A DNA stretch of 64,000 nucleotides from Amycolatopsis antarctica (GCF_002262875.1 NZ_NKYE01000005.1:308562-372561), one strand, 5' to 3'; positions 17,140 through 27,984 are shown, numbered from the stretch's first letter. A program made the numbers and translations. The notes: generated by a model from the sequence alone, not told the origin.

Positions 17140-17748
17140 ATGGCCGGGGAACGCGCACGCCGTACGCCGCTGGCACTCGCCGTGCTCAGCCTGCTCAACG
17201 AGGGGCCGAGACATCCGTACGAGATGCGGACGCTGATCCGGCGGCGCCAGGTGGGCGACGTCGTGCGAATGCGCGGCGGCTCCCTGTACGACGCGATCGC
17301 GCGACTGGACCGGCTCGGACTCGTCGAAGTGGCGGGCACCTCGCGCAGCGGCGCCCGCCCGCAGCGCACCGTCTACGCCATCACCGCCGCCGGACGCGCC
17401 GAACTCCACTCGCTGCTGCGCGAGTACCTCGGCACCCGGGCCGAGGAGTACCCGGTGTTCACCGCGGGCCTGGCGCACATCGGCCACCTGTCGCACGGCG
17501 AGGCCAGCGAACTGCTGCACGCCCGGTCGGAGGCGCTCGCCGAGCAGGTGACCCGCGTCGACGGCGATCTCGTCCGTGTCGCCGCGGCCGGTATCCCGCG
17601 CGCGGTGGTCCTGGAGGCCGAGTACGCGCAGACGATCCGGCGGGCCGAACTGACCTGGCTGCGCGGGCTGATCCGGGACATCGACGATGGCGGGCTGGGC
17701 TGGGCCGACCTGCACGACACCGAGGACTCGGCCACCCCGGCCCCGTGA
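17140..17748 (+). CDS. PadR family transcriptional regulator
   Basis: 202 residues. The N-terminal winged helix has LALAVLSLLNEGPRHPYEMRTLIRRR followed by GSLYDAIARLDRLGLVEV and a wing RPQRTVYAITAAGRAEL, the PadR pattern. The C-terminal helices (EASELLHARSEALAEQVTRV) form the dimerisation domain. PadR proteins repress adjacent detoxification or efflux genes, but here the neighbours are an AT-hook protein and a DHFR-like enzyme, both convergent, so the target is not evident. A leaderless TATATT promoter fixes the ATG. Confidence 0.9.
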   Translation: MAGERARRTPLALAVLSLLNEGPRHPYEMRTLIRRRQVGDVVRMRGGSLYDAIARLDRLGLVEVAGTSRSGARPQRTVYAITAAGRAELHSLLREYLGTRAEEYPVFTAGLAHIGHLSHGEASELLHARSEALAEQVTRVDGDLVRVAAAGIPRAVVLEAEYAQTIRRAELTWLRGLIRDIDDGGLGWADLHDTEDSATPAP

Positions 17749-17756
17749 ACGCCCCG

Positions 17757-18380
17757 TCAGACGCCCTCGGTGTCCAGCGTGAAGGAGCCATAGGACAGCG
17801 GGCCGGAGCGCTCGTACGAGTGGATCGCGACGCCGGTGGCCGACACACTCGTGCCGGTCAGCCGCAGCCCGGTCGGTACCGTCCCCTCGGCGAACAGGCG
17901 CTTCCCGCCGCCGAGTACGACGGGAAACACGAACAGCCGGTACACGTCGACGAGGTCGTGGCGCATCAGCGTTCGCACCAGTTCACCACTGCCGTGTACC
18001 TGGAGTTCGTCTCCCGGCTGGGTTTTCAGCTTCGCCACCTCCTCGGCCACGTCGGTGAGCAGCGTGGAGTTGTGCCAGCCGACCGAGTCGAGAGTGCGGG
18101 ACGCGACGTACTTCGGGACGGTGTTCGCCTTCGAGGCGAAGGGATCGACCTCGTCGGTGACGTGCGGCCAGTGCGCGGCGAAGATCTCGTAGGTACGGCG
18201 GCCGAGCAGCAGTCCGTCCAGCTCGCCGGATCCGGCGTCCATCAGTTCGCCGAGCGTGTCGTCGAAGTGCGGCACCAGCCAGCCGCCGTGCTCGAACCCG
18301 CCGCTGGTGTCCTCGGCGGGACCGCCGGGTGCCTGCATCACGCCGTCGAGCGAGAGGAACGTGGTGACGACCAGCTTCAT
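17757..18380 (-). CDS. Dihydrofolate reductase-like (RibD C-terminal domain) protein
   Basis: 207 residues. The start MKLVVTTFLSLDGVMQAPGG, the central LLLGRRTYEIFAAHWP and the C-terminal LVDVYRLFVFPVVLGGGKRLF are the signature of the RibD-C/DHFR-like reductase family common in actinobacteria (YyaP/YwjB type). It probably binds NADPH; its physiological substrate is unknown. The ATG at 18380 is preceded by GGAAGGAAACAGCC, a good ribosome binding site. It converges with padR, 8 nt between stops. Confidence 0.9.
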   Translation of the reverse strand: MKLVVTTFLSLDGVMQAPGGPAEDTSGGFEHGGWLVPHFDDTLGELMDAGSGELDGLLLGRRTYEIFAAHWPHVTDEVDPFASKANTVPKYVASRTLDSVGWHNSTLLTDVAEEVAKLKTQPGDELQVHGSGELVRTLMRHDLVDVYRLFVFPVVLGGGKRLFAEGTVPTGLRLTGTSVSATGVAIHSYERSGPLSYGSFTLDTEGV

Positions 18381-18473
18381 GGCTGTTTCCTTCCGTCCGC
18401 CGTTCCCGCGTCCGCGGGTCCGTGCACCCACGCGTCGAACACGGCACGACCGGATCGACACCGGACGCGAAAA

Positions 18474-18501
18474 ATCCGCCCGCCGGTGACGGCGGGCGGA
18501 T
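18474..18501 (-). terminator. Intrinsic terminator of acs
   Basis: ATCCGCCCGCC and GGCGGGCGGAT arms with a 6-nt loop. On the minus strand the hairpin is followed by a short T-run. It lies 27 nt beyond the acs stop. Confidence 0.9.
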
Positions 18502-18527
18502 CTCTCGTCGAAGGGGCGAGCGGCCGG

Positions 18528-20510
<1,983 letters not shown>

Positions 20511-20688
20511 CGTGCTTTGACCTCCTGGTTCGCGGTGTCTCGGCTACCCGCCGGAAAGGCACGGTATCGACGTTAGTACGCGATGACAAAGGTTGCAGCG
20601 AGGTTGCGGCCGGAGGCGTCCCTGTGCGGCGAAGGGTCGAAGACCGCGACCAACGCCGACCGGTGGCGCGGGTCGGGGGAGCCGGGCC

Positions 20689-21339
20689 TCAGCGGAGCCG
20701 GGCGGTGAGCGCGGCCTCGGCGGCGGGCCACTCGCCGGCGGTCATCGAGTACGAGACCGTGTCGCGCAGGGAACCGTCCTTGCGGATGCGGTGTGCGCGC
20801 AGGACGCCTTCACGGACGGCGCCCAGTCGCTCGATCGCCCGCTGGGAACGTTCGTTGCGGATGTCGGTGTGCCAGGCGACGCGGGCGGCCCCGAGAGCGT
20901 CGAAAGCCCGGCGCAGCAACAGAATCTTGGCTTCGGTGTTCACCGGGCCGCGTTGCCACGGTGCGCCGATCCAGGTGTGCCCGATGGCGAGTCCGCGGTG
21001 TCTCGGATCGATCTCGTAGTAGGAGGTGGTGCCCGCCACCGCCCCGGACGCCAGGTCGATCTGTGCCCAGGCGAGCCGATCGTCCTCGGCCAGCGCACGG
21101 TCGATCATCGCCTCGGTGGCGGCCAGATCCGCCGGCGGGTACATGCTCAGCCAGGTCCAGACGGCCGGGTCACCGCCCGCGGCGAGCAGGCCCCCGGCGT
21201 GTTCGGGGCCAAGGGGTTCCAGCCGCACGTGCCTCCCGGACAGCACCGGGCGCTCGCGCCACGGCGAACCGGTGCCGTCCGCCGCGGGCGCCCACGCCGT
21301 CTCCCGCACGTCTGCCTCCCGCACACCTGGCTCCCGCAC
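20689..21339 (-). CDS. GNAT family N-acetyltransferase (RimJ/RimL-like)
   Basis: 216 residues. The GNAT core runs from LSGRHVRLEPLGPEHA through GTTSYYEIDPRHRGLAIGHTWI to NERSQRAIERLGAVREGVLRAHR, the RimJ/RimL-like pattern for N-terminal or small-molecule acetylation with acetyl-CoA. The first 30 residues are a disordered segment made of VRE-containing repeats. The GTG at 21339 is preferred over an upstream ATG at 21405 because a TACGGT hexamer lies exactly 6 nt upstream of it. The substrate is unknown. Divergent from the phosphoribosyltransferase. Confidence 0.85.
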   Translation of the reverse strand: MREPGVREADVRETAWAPAADGTGSPWRERPVLSGRHVRLEPLGPEHAGGLLAAGGDPAVWTWLSMYPPADLAATEAMIDRALAEDDRLAWAQIDLASGAVAGTTSYYEIDPRHRGLAIGHTWIGAPWQRGPVNTEAKILLLRRAFDALGAARVAWHTDIRNERSQRAIERLGAVREGVLRAHRIRKDGSLRDTVSYSMTAGEWPAAEAALTARLR

Positions 21340-21345
21340 CCGCCA
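21301..21345 (-). repeat. 15-bp period tandem repeat at GNAT N-terminus
   Basis: CTCCCGCAC recurs at 21301, 21316 and 21331 with 15-bp spacing; the 6-nt remainders differ. It encodes the repeated Val-Arg-Glu at the start of the acetyltransferase. Confidence 0.8.
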
Positions 21346-21351
21346 ACCGTA
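21346..21351 (-). promoter_or_regulatory. -10 element of leaderless GNAT gene
   Basis: Minus-strand TACGGT, then 6 nt, then the GTG at 21339. Confidence 0.5.
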
Positions 21352-21435
21352 TGCCGTGGCACCGGGTGGGTGCAGATCCACTCGTTCGGCGGATCGGAAG
21401 GCCAATGCTCGCGGGCCGGGCGCCGGGTGCGCTCG

Positions 21436-21441
21436 TATGCT
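21436..21441 (+). promoter_or_regulatory. -10 element of phosphoribosyltransferase operon
   Basis: TATGCT about 40 nt upstream of the ATG at 21482. A GGAAAGGG ribosome binding site (21465-21472) lies between, so this transcript has a leader. Confidence 0.5.
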
Positions 21442-21481
21442 CGCGACCGTTCGGGCTCACGTGCGGAAAGGGTGCTCGCCG

Positions 21482-21973
21482 ATGGCGGAGGTACGGGAAG
21501 AACTGACCTGGGAACTGTTCGGCTCGGCGAGCCGCGAGCTGGCCCAAGCGGTCGCCGACGACGGGTTCGAACCCGATCTGGTGCTGTCCATCGCGCGGGG
21601 AGGACTGTTCGTCGCCGGCGCGCTCGGCTACGCGCTGGAGGTGAAGAACCTGCACGTGATGAACGTCGAGTTCTACACCGGCGTCGACCAGCGGCTTGAC
21701 CTGCCGGTCATGCTGCCTCCGGTGCCCAACGCGGTGGACCTGACCCGGAAGAAGGTGCTGGTGGCCGACGATGTCGCCGACACCGGCGCGACGTTGAAGC
21801 TCGTGCACGACTTCTGTGCCGAGCACGTCGCCGAGGTCCGGTGCGCGGTGATCTACGAGAAGCCCCGCTCGGCGGTGAAGTGCGACTACGTCTGGCGGCG
21901 TACCGAACGCTGGATCGAGTTCCCGTGGTCGTCCGGGCCACCGGTGCGCCGCCGCCCCTCGGCGGGTTCGTAG
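21482..21973 (+). CDS. Type I phosphoribosyltransferase
   Basis: 163 residues. It carries the 13-residue PRPP-binding motif VLVADDVADTGAT, with the two acidic residues before Asp-Thr-Gly, and an upstream VLSIARGGLFVAG loop. This is close to the xanthine/hypoxanthine-type phosphoribosyltransferases of COG2236. It probably salvages a purine base with PRPP, but the base cannot be told from the motif. It is followed after 9 nt by the Fic-like gene, so the pair is likely co-transcribed. Confidence 0.88.
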   Translation: MAEVREELTWELFGSASRELAQAVADDGFEPDLVLSIARGGLFVAGALGYALEVKNLHVMNVEFYTGVDQRLDLPVMLPPVPNAVDLTRKKVLVADDVADTGATLKLVHDFCAEHVAEVRCAVIYEKPRSAVKCDYVWRRTERWIEFPWSSGPPVRRRPSAGS

Positions 21974-21982
21974 GCTGCCGGG

Positions 21983-22714
21983 ATGACTGATCCCCTCGCC
22001 CCGCTGCTCGACCTCGACGGCGTTGCGGACGCGGTGAAATCCGCGCAGGACGCAGTGTTCGCCGTGCACCGGTTCGGCGCGAATCTGCGTGGCGGGTCCG
22101 TGACGGCGGCGGAGGCCTCGGTGCGCGCGGCGCGGGCGTCCGCGGGCATCGACGGGGCCGACCCGGAACTGCCCGCCGAGGGGGACGTCGGCGATCCGGT
22201 GCTCGCGGGTGCGCTGCGGGTGGCGGAGTCCTCGGAGGGACTGCTGCCGACCTGGCGGCGTGCGCCCTCGCAGGCGCTGGCCCGTCTGCACCTGCTGGCC
22301 GCGGCCGACCTGACCGAGGACCCGGATCTGCTGGGCAGGCCCCGGTCCGGCGCCGGGGTGGCGCGGCGGCTTGAACTGCTCGCGAAGCTCTGCACCGGGG
22401 AGACGAAGGTGCCCGGGGCCGTGCTCACCGCCGTAGTGCACGGCGAACTGCTCACCCTGCGTCCGTTCGGTACCGCGGACGGGGTGGTGGCCCGCGCGGC
22501 TGCCCGGCTGACGATGGTGGCCAGCGGGCTCGACCCCAAATCGCTGACGGTGCCGGAGGTCTACTGCTACCGGCATCCGCGACGCTACGCCGAGGCGCTC
22601 GCCGGTTTCGCGAGCGGCGAGCCGGACGGAGTGCGTGACTGGTTGCTGATGTGCTGCGAGGCGTTCGAGGCCGGCGCCAGGGAAGCCCGCGGCATCGCCG
22701 AGGCGGCCGGCTGA
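21983..22714 (+). CDS. Fic-fold protein with degenerate active site
   Basis: 243 residues. The segment HGELLTLRPFGTADGVVARAAARL aligns with the Fic motif (HPFxxGNGRxxR), but Arg replaces the catalytic His and Ala-Asp-Gly-Val replaces Gly-Asn-Gly-Arg, so AMP transfer by the usual mechanism is unlikely. The rest is helical, as in Fic domains. Homologues are present near acs in other actinobacteria and are sometimes labelled oxidoreductases without basis in motif. It could act as a binding or regulatory protein. The Fic relationship is moderate in confidence. Confidence 0.65.
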   Translation: MTDPLAPLLDLDGVADAVKSAQDAVFAVHRFGANLRGGSVTAAEASVRAARASAGIDGADPELPAEGDVGDPVLAGALRVAESSEGLLPTWRRAPSQALARLHLLAAADLTEDPDLLGRPRSGAGVARRLELLAKLCTGETKVPGAVLTAVVHGELLTLRPFGTADGVVARAAARLTMVASGLDPKSLTVPEVYCYRHPRRYAEALAGFASGEPDGVRDWLLMCCEAFEAGAREARGIAEAAG

Positions 22715-22733
22715 GCCCGCCGCCCGGGAATCC

Positions 22734-22770
22734 GCCACCTGGCCGTCTTCTCCGGCGGCGACCAGGTGGC
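22734..22770. terminator. Bidirectional terminator hairpin
   Basis: GCCACCTGG (22734-22742) and CCAGGTGGC (22762-22770) between convergent genes. Confidence 0.7.
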
Positions 22771-22778
22771 CCGCGAAG

Positions 22779-23729
22779 TCAGCTCGCGCGTACGTGCAGT
22801 GAGGCCAGCGCGTTGCGGACGTGGCCGTCCGTGCGCGCGAGGGCGTCCGTCGCGCCGCTGGTGTCCACCCCGGACAGCAGGTGGACCAGCGCGACCTTGA
22901 GGTCACCGTCGGCCTCGGTCAGCGCCTGCGAGCACTCGTGCGGGCTCATTCCCGTCGCCTCGACGAGGATGCGCACCGTGCGGCCGCGGAGCTTCGCGTT
23001 GGTAGCGCGCATGCTGACCATCAGGTTGGAGTACGTGCGCCCCATCCGGATCATCGTCGCGGAGGAGAACGCGGTGAGGATGATCTTCTGCGCCGTCCCC
23101 GCCTTCATCCGGGTCGAGCCCGCGATCGCCTCCGGGCCGGTGTCCACCGCGATCAGCACGTCGAGGCCCGGCGGGGTGACAGCGGCCGGGTTGCCGGATA
23201 CCAGCGCGGTGCGCGCCCCGCGGCGGCTGGCCGCCTGCAGCGAACCCAGGACGTACGGGGTACGGCCGGACGCGGTCAGACCGAGCACGAGGTCACCGGG
23301 AACGACGCAGGACGTCATCTCCGCCGCTCCGGCCTTGGCGTCGTCCTCCGCGTTCTCGACGGCCTGCTTGAGGGCCTTCTCGCCGCCCGCGTGGTGGGCG
23401 ACGAACCAGTCCGGCGGGACGTTGAAGGTGGGGACGAGTTCGGCCGCGTCCAGGGTGGCGAGGCGGCCGGAGGTGCCGGCACCGACGTAGTGCACGCGGC
23501 GTCCGCTGCGCAGCGCGTCGACGGCGTAGTCCACCGCCGTGGCGAGCTGCGGCAGCACCGCCTGCACCGCTTCGGGAACCCGCCGGTCCTCGGCGTTGAT
23601 CGCGGCGAGGATGCCCGCGGTCGACATCTGATCGATGCCCGTCGTTCTCGGATTGCGCTGTTCCGTGGGGGAATCGACGTGCACCACCTGACGCGGCACT
23701 GTCATCATGCGCCTCACTTTGTCGCTCAT
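22779..23729 (-). CDS. murQ: N-acetylmuramic acid 6-phosphate etherase
   Basis: 316 residues. It cleaves the lactyl ether of MurNAc-6-phosphate to GlcNAc-6-phosphate and D-lactate in peptidoglycan recycling. The SIS fold and family motifs are visible: YVGAGTSGRLATLDAAELVPTF, the catalytic Glu in this loop, GLTASGRTPYVLG and TRMKAGTAQKIILTAFSS. Its ATG overlaps the murR stop by 4 nt, so the two are translationally coupled. MurQ orthologues are scattered in actinobacteria and absent from mycobacteria. Confidence 0.95.
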   Translation of the reverse strand: MSDKVRRMMTVPRQVVHVDSPTEQRNPRTTGIDQMSTAGILAAINAEDRRVPEAVQAVLPQLATAVDYAVDALRSGRRVHYVGAGTSGRLATLDAAELVPTFNVPPDWFVAHHAGGEKALKQAVENAEDDAKAGAAEMTSCVVPGDLVLGLTASGRTPYVLGSLQAASRRGARTALVSGNPAAVTPPGLDVLIAVDTGPEAIAGSTRMKAGTAQKIILTAFSSATMIRMGRTYSNLMVSMRATNAKLRGRTVRILVEATGMSPHECSQALTEADGDLKVALVHLLSGVDTSGATDALARTDGHVRNALASLHVRAS

Positions 23730-24700
23730 TTTCCGGTCTCCCGCGGCCGTCGCCTGCCGTCGGGGCGGACCCCGAGCCGGTGCGCGCCCACCGCATCGCG
23801 AGTGGCATCGAGCGCGTTGACCGACTCGTCCATGTGCCGCTGTGCGACACCGATGAACAGGCAGTCGATGACCGTGAGCTGGGCGATCCGGCTGGCTGTC
23901 GCGCCGGATCGGAATGTGGTCTCCCTGGCCGCGGTGGTCAGAACCTGATCGGCCACCTCGGTGATCGGGGAGCGGGGGAAGTTGGTCAGGGCCACGGTCT
24001 GCGCACCGTGCTCCCTGGCGACCCGGAGCGCCTCGACGGTGTCGGTGGTGGCGCCGGTGTGCGAGATGCCGATCGCGACGTCGCCCTCGCCGAGGACCGC
24101 GGCGGAGGTGAGCATCACGTGGGTGTCGGACCAGGCGAAGCTGATCCGGCCGATGCGGTGCAGCTTCTGCTGGAGGTCGATCGCGACGAGCGCGCTGGCG
24201 GCGACGCCGTAGACGTCCACCCGGCCCGCGTTGGCCACCAGGTCGATGACGCGCTCCAGGACCCCGACCTCGAGCTGCTCGGCCGTCTCCTCGACCGCGC
24301 GGGCGTCCGCGTAGCTGACCTTGCTCACGACGGAGGCCAGGTCGTCGTTCAGGGCGATCTCGCCGCCGAGGTTGCGGGAGGACCGTGCCTCGGTGCGGGC
24401 CGTGTCGGCCGCAAGGGCGATGCGGAGCTGCGGGTAACCGCCGACGCCGATGGCCTTGCAGAAGCGGGTCACCGTGGTCTCGCTGGTGTTCGCGGCGAGT
24501 GCCACCTCGGTGATGCTGCGGCGGGCGACGGTCGACGGATCGTCGAGGACCACCTTGGCTACGCGCTGTTCCGCCCGGGCAAGTCCGGGAAGCAGCGACC
24601 GGATACGCACCAGCGGGCTCGAGTCGGCGTCACGCGAGGTGGCAGCGATCGGCTCGGGCACCTCGGCGGTGACCTCCGGGGCGGAATCTGAACTAGCCAT
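23726..24700 (-). CDS. murR: RpiR/MurR family regulator
   Basis: 324 residues. The N-terminal HTH (RSITEVALAANTSETTVTRFCKAIG) is followed by a SIS domain (GRVDVYGVAASALVAIDLQQKL, GISHTGATTDTVEAL) that binds phosphosugars, the organisation of RpiR-type regulators. Co-location with murQ indicates that the ligand is MurNAc-6-phosphate or a related recycling intermediate. The ATG at 24700 is preceded by minus-strand TAAGTT at 7 nt, suggesting a leaderless transcript. An inverted repeat of AGTCGTTA type upstream is the likely autoregulatory operator. Confidence 0.92.
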   Translation of the reverse strand: MASSDSAPEVTAEVPEPIAATSRDADSSPLVRIRSLLPGLARAEQRVAKVVLDDPSTVARRSITEVALAANTSETTVTRFCKAIGVGGYPQLRIALAADTARTEARSSRNLGGEIALNDDLASVVSKVSYADARAVEETAEQLEVGVLERVIDLVANAGRVDVYGVAASALVAIDLQQKLHRIGRISFAWSDTHVMLTSAAVLGEGDVAIGISHTGATTDTVEALRVAREHGAQTVALTNFPRSPITEVADQVLTTAARETTFRSGATASRIAQLTVIDCLFIGVAQRHMDESVNALDATRDAVGAHRLGVRPDGRRRPRETGK

Positions 24701-24833
24701 CGTGGGAAACTTACTAACCGTAGGAGTTTGCGACAAGGCTACCCACACCCTTCAAGATGAACGCAACCAGATCGCTATGGCAGGTCCTGGTGGCGACTGA
24801 CTTCGATGTCAAGAAAGTCGCTAACCAGGTGCC

Positions 24834-24860
24834 AGTCGTTAACTTCTCATGCTAACGACT
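24834..24860. promoter_or_regulatory. Probable MurR operator
   Basis: Perfect 8-bp arms AGTCGTTA (24834-24841) and TAACGACT (24853-24860) are separated by 11 nt, upstream of murR. A related half-site AGTCGCTAAC lies at 24816-24825. The spacing of about two helical turns between half-site centres suits a dimeric HTH protein. Confidence 0.65.
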
Positions 24861-24871
24861 TTGCAACGGAG

Positions 24872-26677
24872 CTAGCGACCCTGTAGCTGCCAGTCAACAC
24901 CGGTGAACGCAGCGGTATCGCGCTCGCCGTCGAGGATCGTGCCGTTACTTCCGGTTACTGAGATGCCGTCCACATGGATTCCGCGTCCGGTGTAGTTCGT
25001 GTCGGTCGTGTACCGCCAGCGCAGCGTTACCTGCTCTTGTGGAGTGACGCCGGTGGTATCAGATGTCGCACCGAGGGCGGAAAGTGTTTCACCTTGCAGG
25101 CGGGCATCAACCTTCCACCACTGACGGTGCCCGGTTCCGGACAGTGCGTCCACCTCGGACTCCGGCGAACCGGCTCCGGAGGCCGTGACGGGCACAGGTG
25201 TCCAGTTCGCCCCGTCGCGCGAGGCCTCGAGTACCAGGGTGTCGGTCGGCTCGGAGTCGACGAAGGCGGAGAACTCGATCCGGGCATCGCCCTGGACCGT
25301 CAGCGGCTTCGTCGTGAGGGTCGATGTGGCGGCGTTACCGATTCCGGTGAACCAGGCGTCCTCGCCGTGTCGCGGCCGCACCGCCATGGCGCGGGCCAGG
25401 CCGGTGGCCCAGGCCTGGCGCGCCGGATTCACTGATCCCCAGTCCCGGGTCGGGTGCACGCGGTTGGTGAGCAGGACGGCAACGGAGCGCGACAGAGGAT
25501 CGATGACCAGGGTGGTACCGGTGAAACCGGTGTGCCCGGCGCTGACGGGTGAGGTCAGCGCGCCCATGTACCACATCTGGTTCAGCTCGAACCCGAGTCC
25601 GTGCGAGTCCTCCGGGAACTGCTGGTTGTAGTTCGTCAGCATCGAGCGCACGGCCTCCTCGCCGAGGATGCGCTGCCCGCCGTAGGTTCCGCCGTTGAGA
25701 ATCGCCTGGCCGAGGACGGTGATGTCCCGTGCCGTGGAGAACACGCCCGCGTGCCCGGCGACCCCGCCGAGCGACCAGGCGTTCTCGTCGTGCACCTCGC
25801 CGCGCACCAGACCGCGGGGCGGATCGGAGGTGAACTCCGTCGCGGCGATGCGATCGAGCTTCTCGGCCGGTGGGTTGTAGCCGGTGTCGGGCATGCCCAG
25901 TGGTCCGGTGATCCGCTCGGCGACCACCGCGTCCAGTGGGCTGCCGGTCAGCCGCTCGACCATCAGGCCGAGCGTGATCAGGTTCAGGTCGGAGTACTCG
26001 TAGGCGCTGCCCGGCGGGGTCTTGGGCGCCACGTCCATGACCGCCTTGATCCGGGACGGCTTGTCCGGCCAGTCCTTCCACAGGTTCAGGAACGGCTCCA
26101 GCCCAGAGGTGTGGGTCAGGAGCTGCTTGACGGTGATGGCTTCCTTGCCGTTCACGCCGAACTCGGGCAGGTACGTCGCGACCGGGGCCTCCACGTCGAT
26201 CCCGCCCTGCTCGACGAGCTGCATCACGGCGATCGAGGTGAACAGCTTCGAGATGGAGGCCATGTCGAAGATCGTGTCGGCCCGCATGGGCACCTGCTGC
26301 TCCGGTGGCAGTTCGGTGCCCTCGGCGTCGGCGTAACGCACCGCCGAGCCGGTGGTGAAGGTGTCGACGACCGTGCCGTCATGCGCGAGCAGGCCGACGG
26401 CACCCGCGAACAACGGGTGGCCGGTGGCCGGATCGGGCTGGGTCCACGCGGTGAGCTGCTGCTCCGCCGCTCGGATCGGAGCCGGGTCGAGCCCCACGTC
26501 CTCCGGCGCACCGTCCCGCAGCTCGGTCGCGGCCGGGGCGAACCCCTGCTGCGGACGATCGAAGCGGCCGGTGCCGTCGTGGCCACCCTGCTCGCCGGGA
26601 GCCGCCGTGGCACCCGCACCCGTTCCGGTCAGCACCACCGCCGCGATCGCGATCAGCGCCGTCACCCTGCTCCGCAT
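24872..26677 (-). CDS. Secreted beta-lactamase-fold serine hydrolase (AmiE-like)
   Basis: About 600 residues. A signal peptide (ALIAIAAVVLTGTGAGATAAP) is followed by a class-C-like serine hydrolase with SISK (SxxK), YSD in place of YxN, and HTGFTG near the third motif. A C-terminal beta-sandwich region of about 150 residues probably binds polymer. In Bacillus subtilis the same family member AmiE, an N-acetylmuramyl-L-alanine amidase, is encoded in the MurNAc recycling operon next to NagZ and NamZ; the context here is equivalent. The ATG at 26677 is favoured by a GAGG site 5 nt upstream; a GTG at 26683 is possible. Confidence 0.82.
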   Translation of the reverse strand: MRSRVTALIAIAAVVLTGTGAGATAAPGEQGGHDGTGRFDRPQQGFAPAATELRDGAPEDVGLDPAPIRAAEQQLTAWTQPDPATGHPLFAGAVGLLAHDGTVVDTFTTGSAVRYADAEGTELPPEQQVPMRADTIFDMASISKLFTSIAVMQLVEQGGIDVEAPVATYLPEFGVNGKEAITVKQLLTHTSGLEPFLNLWKDWPDKPSRIKAVMDVAPKTPPGSAYEYSDLNLITLGLMVERLTGSPLDAVVAERITGPLGMPDTGYNPPAEKLDRIAATEFTSDPPRGLVRGEVHDENAWSLGGVAGHAGVFSTARDITVLGQAILNGGTYGGQRILGEEAVRSMLTNYNQQFPEDSHGLGFELNQMWYMGALTSPVSAGHTGFTGTTLVIDPLSRSVAVLLTNRVHPTRDWGSVNPARQAWATGLARAMAVRPRHGEDAWFTGIGNAATSTLTTKPLTVQGDARIEFSAFVDSEPTDTLVLEASRDGANWTPVPVTASGAGSPESEVDALSGTGHRQWWKVDARLQGETLSALGATSDTTGVTPQEQVTLRWRYTTDTNYTGRGIHVDGISVTGSNGTILDGERDTAAFTGVDWQLQGR

Positions 26678-26684
26678 GTGCACC

Positions 26685-27974
26685 TCACCGGTAGATCAGA
26701 TAGTTCTGCCGCAACCGATCGAAGTCTTCGAGTTCGGCCTGCCAGGAGCCGATGATCTCGTCGACGCCCGCTCCGGCGTCCACCATGGTGCGGAACCTCG
26801 CGGAGCCGGTGAGCTTGTCGATGAAATTGTCCGGCCGCCAGGCGAACACGTCCGGATAGATCTTCTTCGCCGTGACGATCATCGACACCGCGGTCCGGAT
26901 CGCGTCGAACTTGTGCGGATCCGTCACCGTCACCTGCACACCGCCGCAGGGTTCGTCGACGAACTTGCCGAAGGTCGGCACGAAGTAGTTCTCCCGGAAG
27001 TGCGCGCCAGGGAGCCCGAGGGCCTGTAGGTCCTCGCGCCAGCGCCAGTCCAGGCCGGGCGCGCCGATGATCTCGAACGGCCTGGTGGTGCCGCGGCCCT
27101 CCGAGAACACCGTGCCCTCGAAGATCCCGGTGCCCGGGTAGACAAGTGCCGTGTCCGGGGTGGGGACGTTCGGACTGGGTGGGGTCCAGACCAGACCCGA
27201 CTCGGCGAAGACCGAGTTCCGCTGCCAGCCCGCGACCTCGACGATCTCGAGCTGATCGAGACTGCCACCGTCCTCCGGCAGGAACTCGGCGTCGAACAGC
27301 TTCGCCAGCTCGCCGGAGGTCATGCCGTGCTGCTGGACGATCGGCTTCAGGCCGACGCCGGAGGAGAACGCCGGGTCGAGCATCGGCCCGTAGGCCGTGC
27401 CGCCCAGCGGGTTCGACCGGTCCAGGACCATCACCGAGGCGCCGACCCTGGTCGCGGCCGCCATCGCCGTGTAGAGCGACCAGATGTAGGTGTAGAAACG
27501 CGCACCGATGTCGGTGATGTCGGCGACCAGGGTGTCCACGCCCGACTTGGTGAACAGCGCGGCCAACTCGTCGGCGGTGAGTCCGTACGCGTCGTAGACC
27601 TGGACCCCTGTGCGCGGGTCGAGGTAGTCGCCCTCGGAGCCACCGGCCTGCGCGCTGCCCCGGAAACCGTGCTCCGGCCCGAACGCCGCCACCGGGGGAA
27701 GTCCCGCGGCGACGAGGGAGTCGACGATGTGCTCGCCGTCGGCCAGCACCCCCGTCGGGTTGGTCAGCACACCGACCTTGCGGCCCGCGAACCGTTTCCA
27801 GCCTTCCGCGGCGAGCTGGTCGGCGGCCGGGACGACCTTGCCGCCCGGCCTGCCGGCGGCCGCCGATGCGAACGGTGCCGCCGACGCGCTGCCCGCGCCG
27901 GCTCCCGAGGCGGCCAGCAGGGCCGGGGTCGCGAGAGCGCCGGCCGTGAGGAATCGACGTCGATTCACTGTCAT
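26685..27974 (-). CDS. namZ: Exo-beta-N-acetylmuramidase NamZ (DUF1343)
   Basis: 429 residues. A twin-arginine signal (NRRRFLTAGALATPALLAAS) precedes a DUF1343 domain: GRKVGVLTNPTGV, AFGPEHGFRG, VADITDIGARFYTYIWS, LDRSNPLGG and the C-terminal NFIDKLTGS. The B. subtilis member NamZ (YbbC) releases MurNAc from the non-reducing end of peptidoglycan. It ends 7 nt before the AmiE-like gene and starts 10 nt after NagZ, so the three are one operon. Export through Tat implies that it folds in the cytoplasm. Confidence 0.9.
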   Translation of the reverse strand: MTVNRRRFLTAGALATPALLAASGAGAGSASAAPFASAAAGRPGGKVVPAADQLAAEGWKRFAGRKVGVLTNPTGVLADGEHIVDSLVAAGLPPVAAFGPEHGFRGSAQAGGSEGDYLDPRTGVQVYDAYGLTADELAALFTKSGVDTLVADITDIGARFYTYIWSLYTAMAAATRVGASVMVLDRSNPLGGTAYGPMLDPAFSSGVGLKPIVQQHGMTSGELAKLFDAEFLPEDGGSLDQLEIVEVAGWQRNSVFAESGLVWTPPSPNVPTPDTALVYPGTGIFEGTVFSEGRGTTRPFEIIGAPGLDWRWREDLQALGLPGAHFRENYFVPTFGKFVDEPCGGVQVTVTDPHKFDAIRTAVSMIVTAKKIYPDVFAWRPDNFIDKLTGSARFRTMVDAGAGVDEIIGSWQAELEDFDRLRQNYLIYR

Positions 27975-27984
27975 CTTCCGGCTC

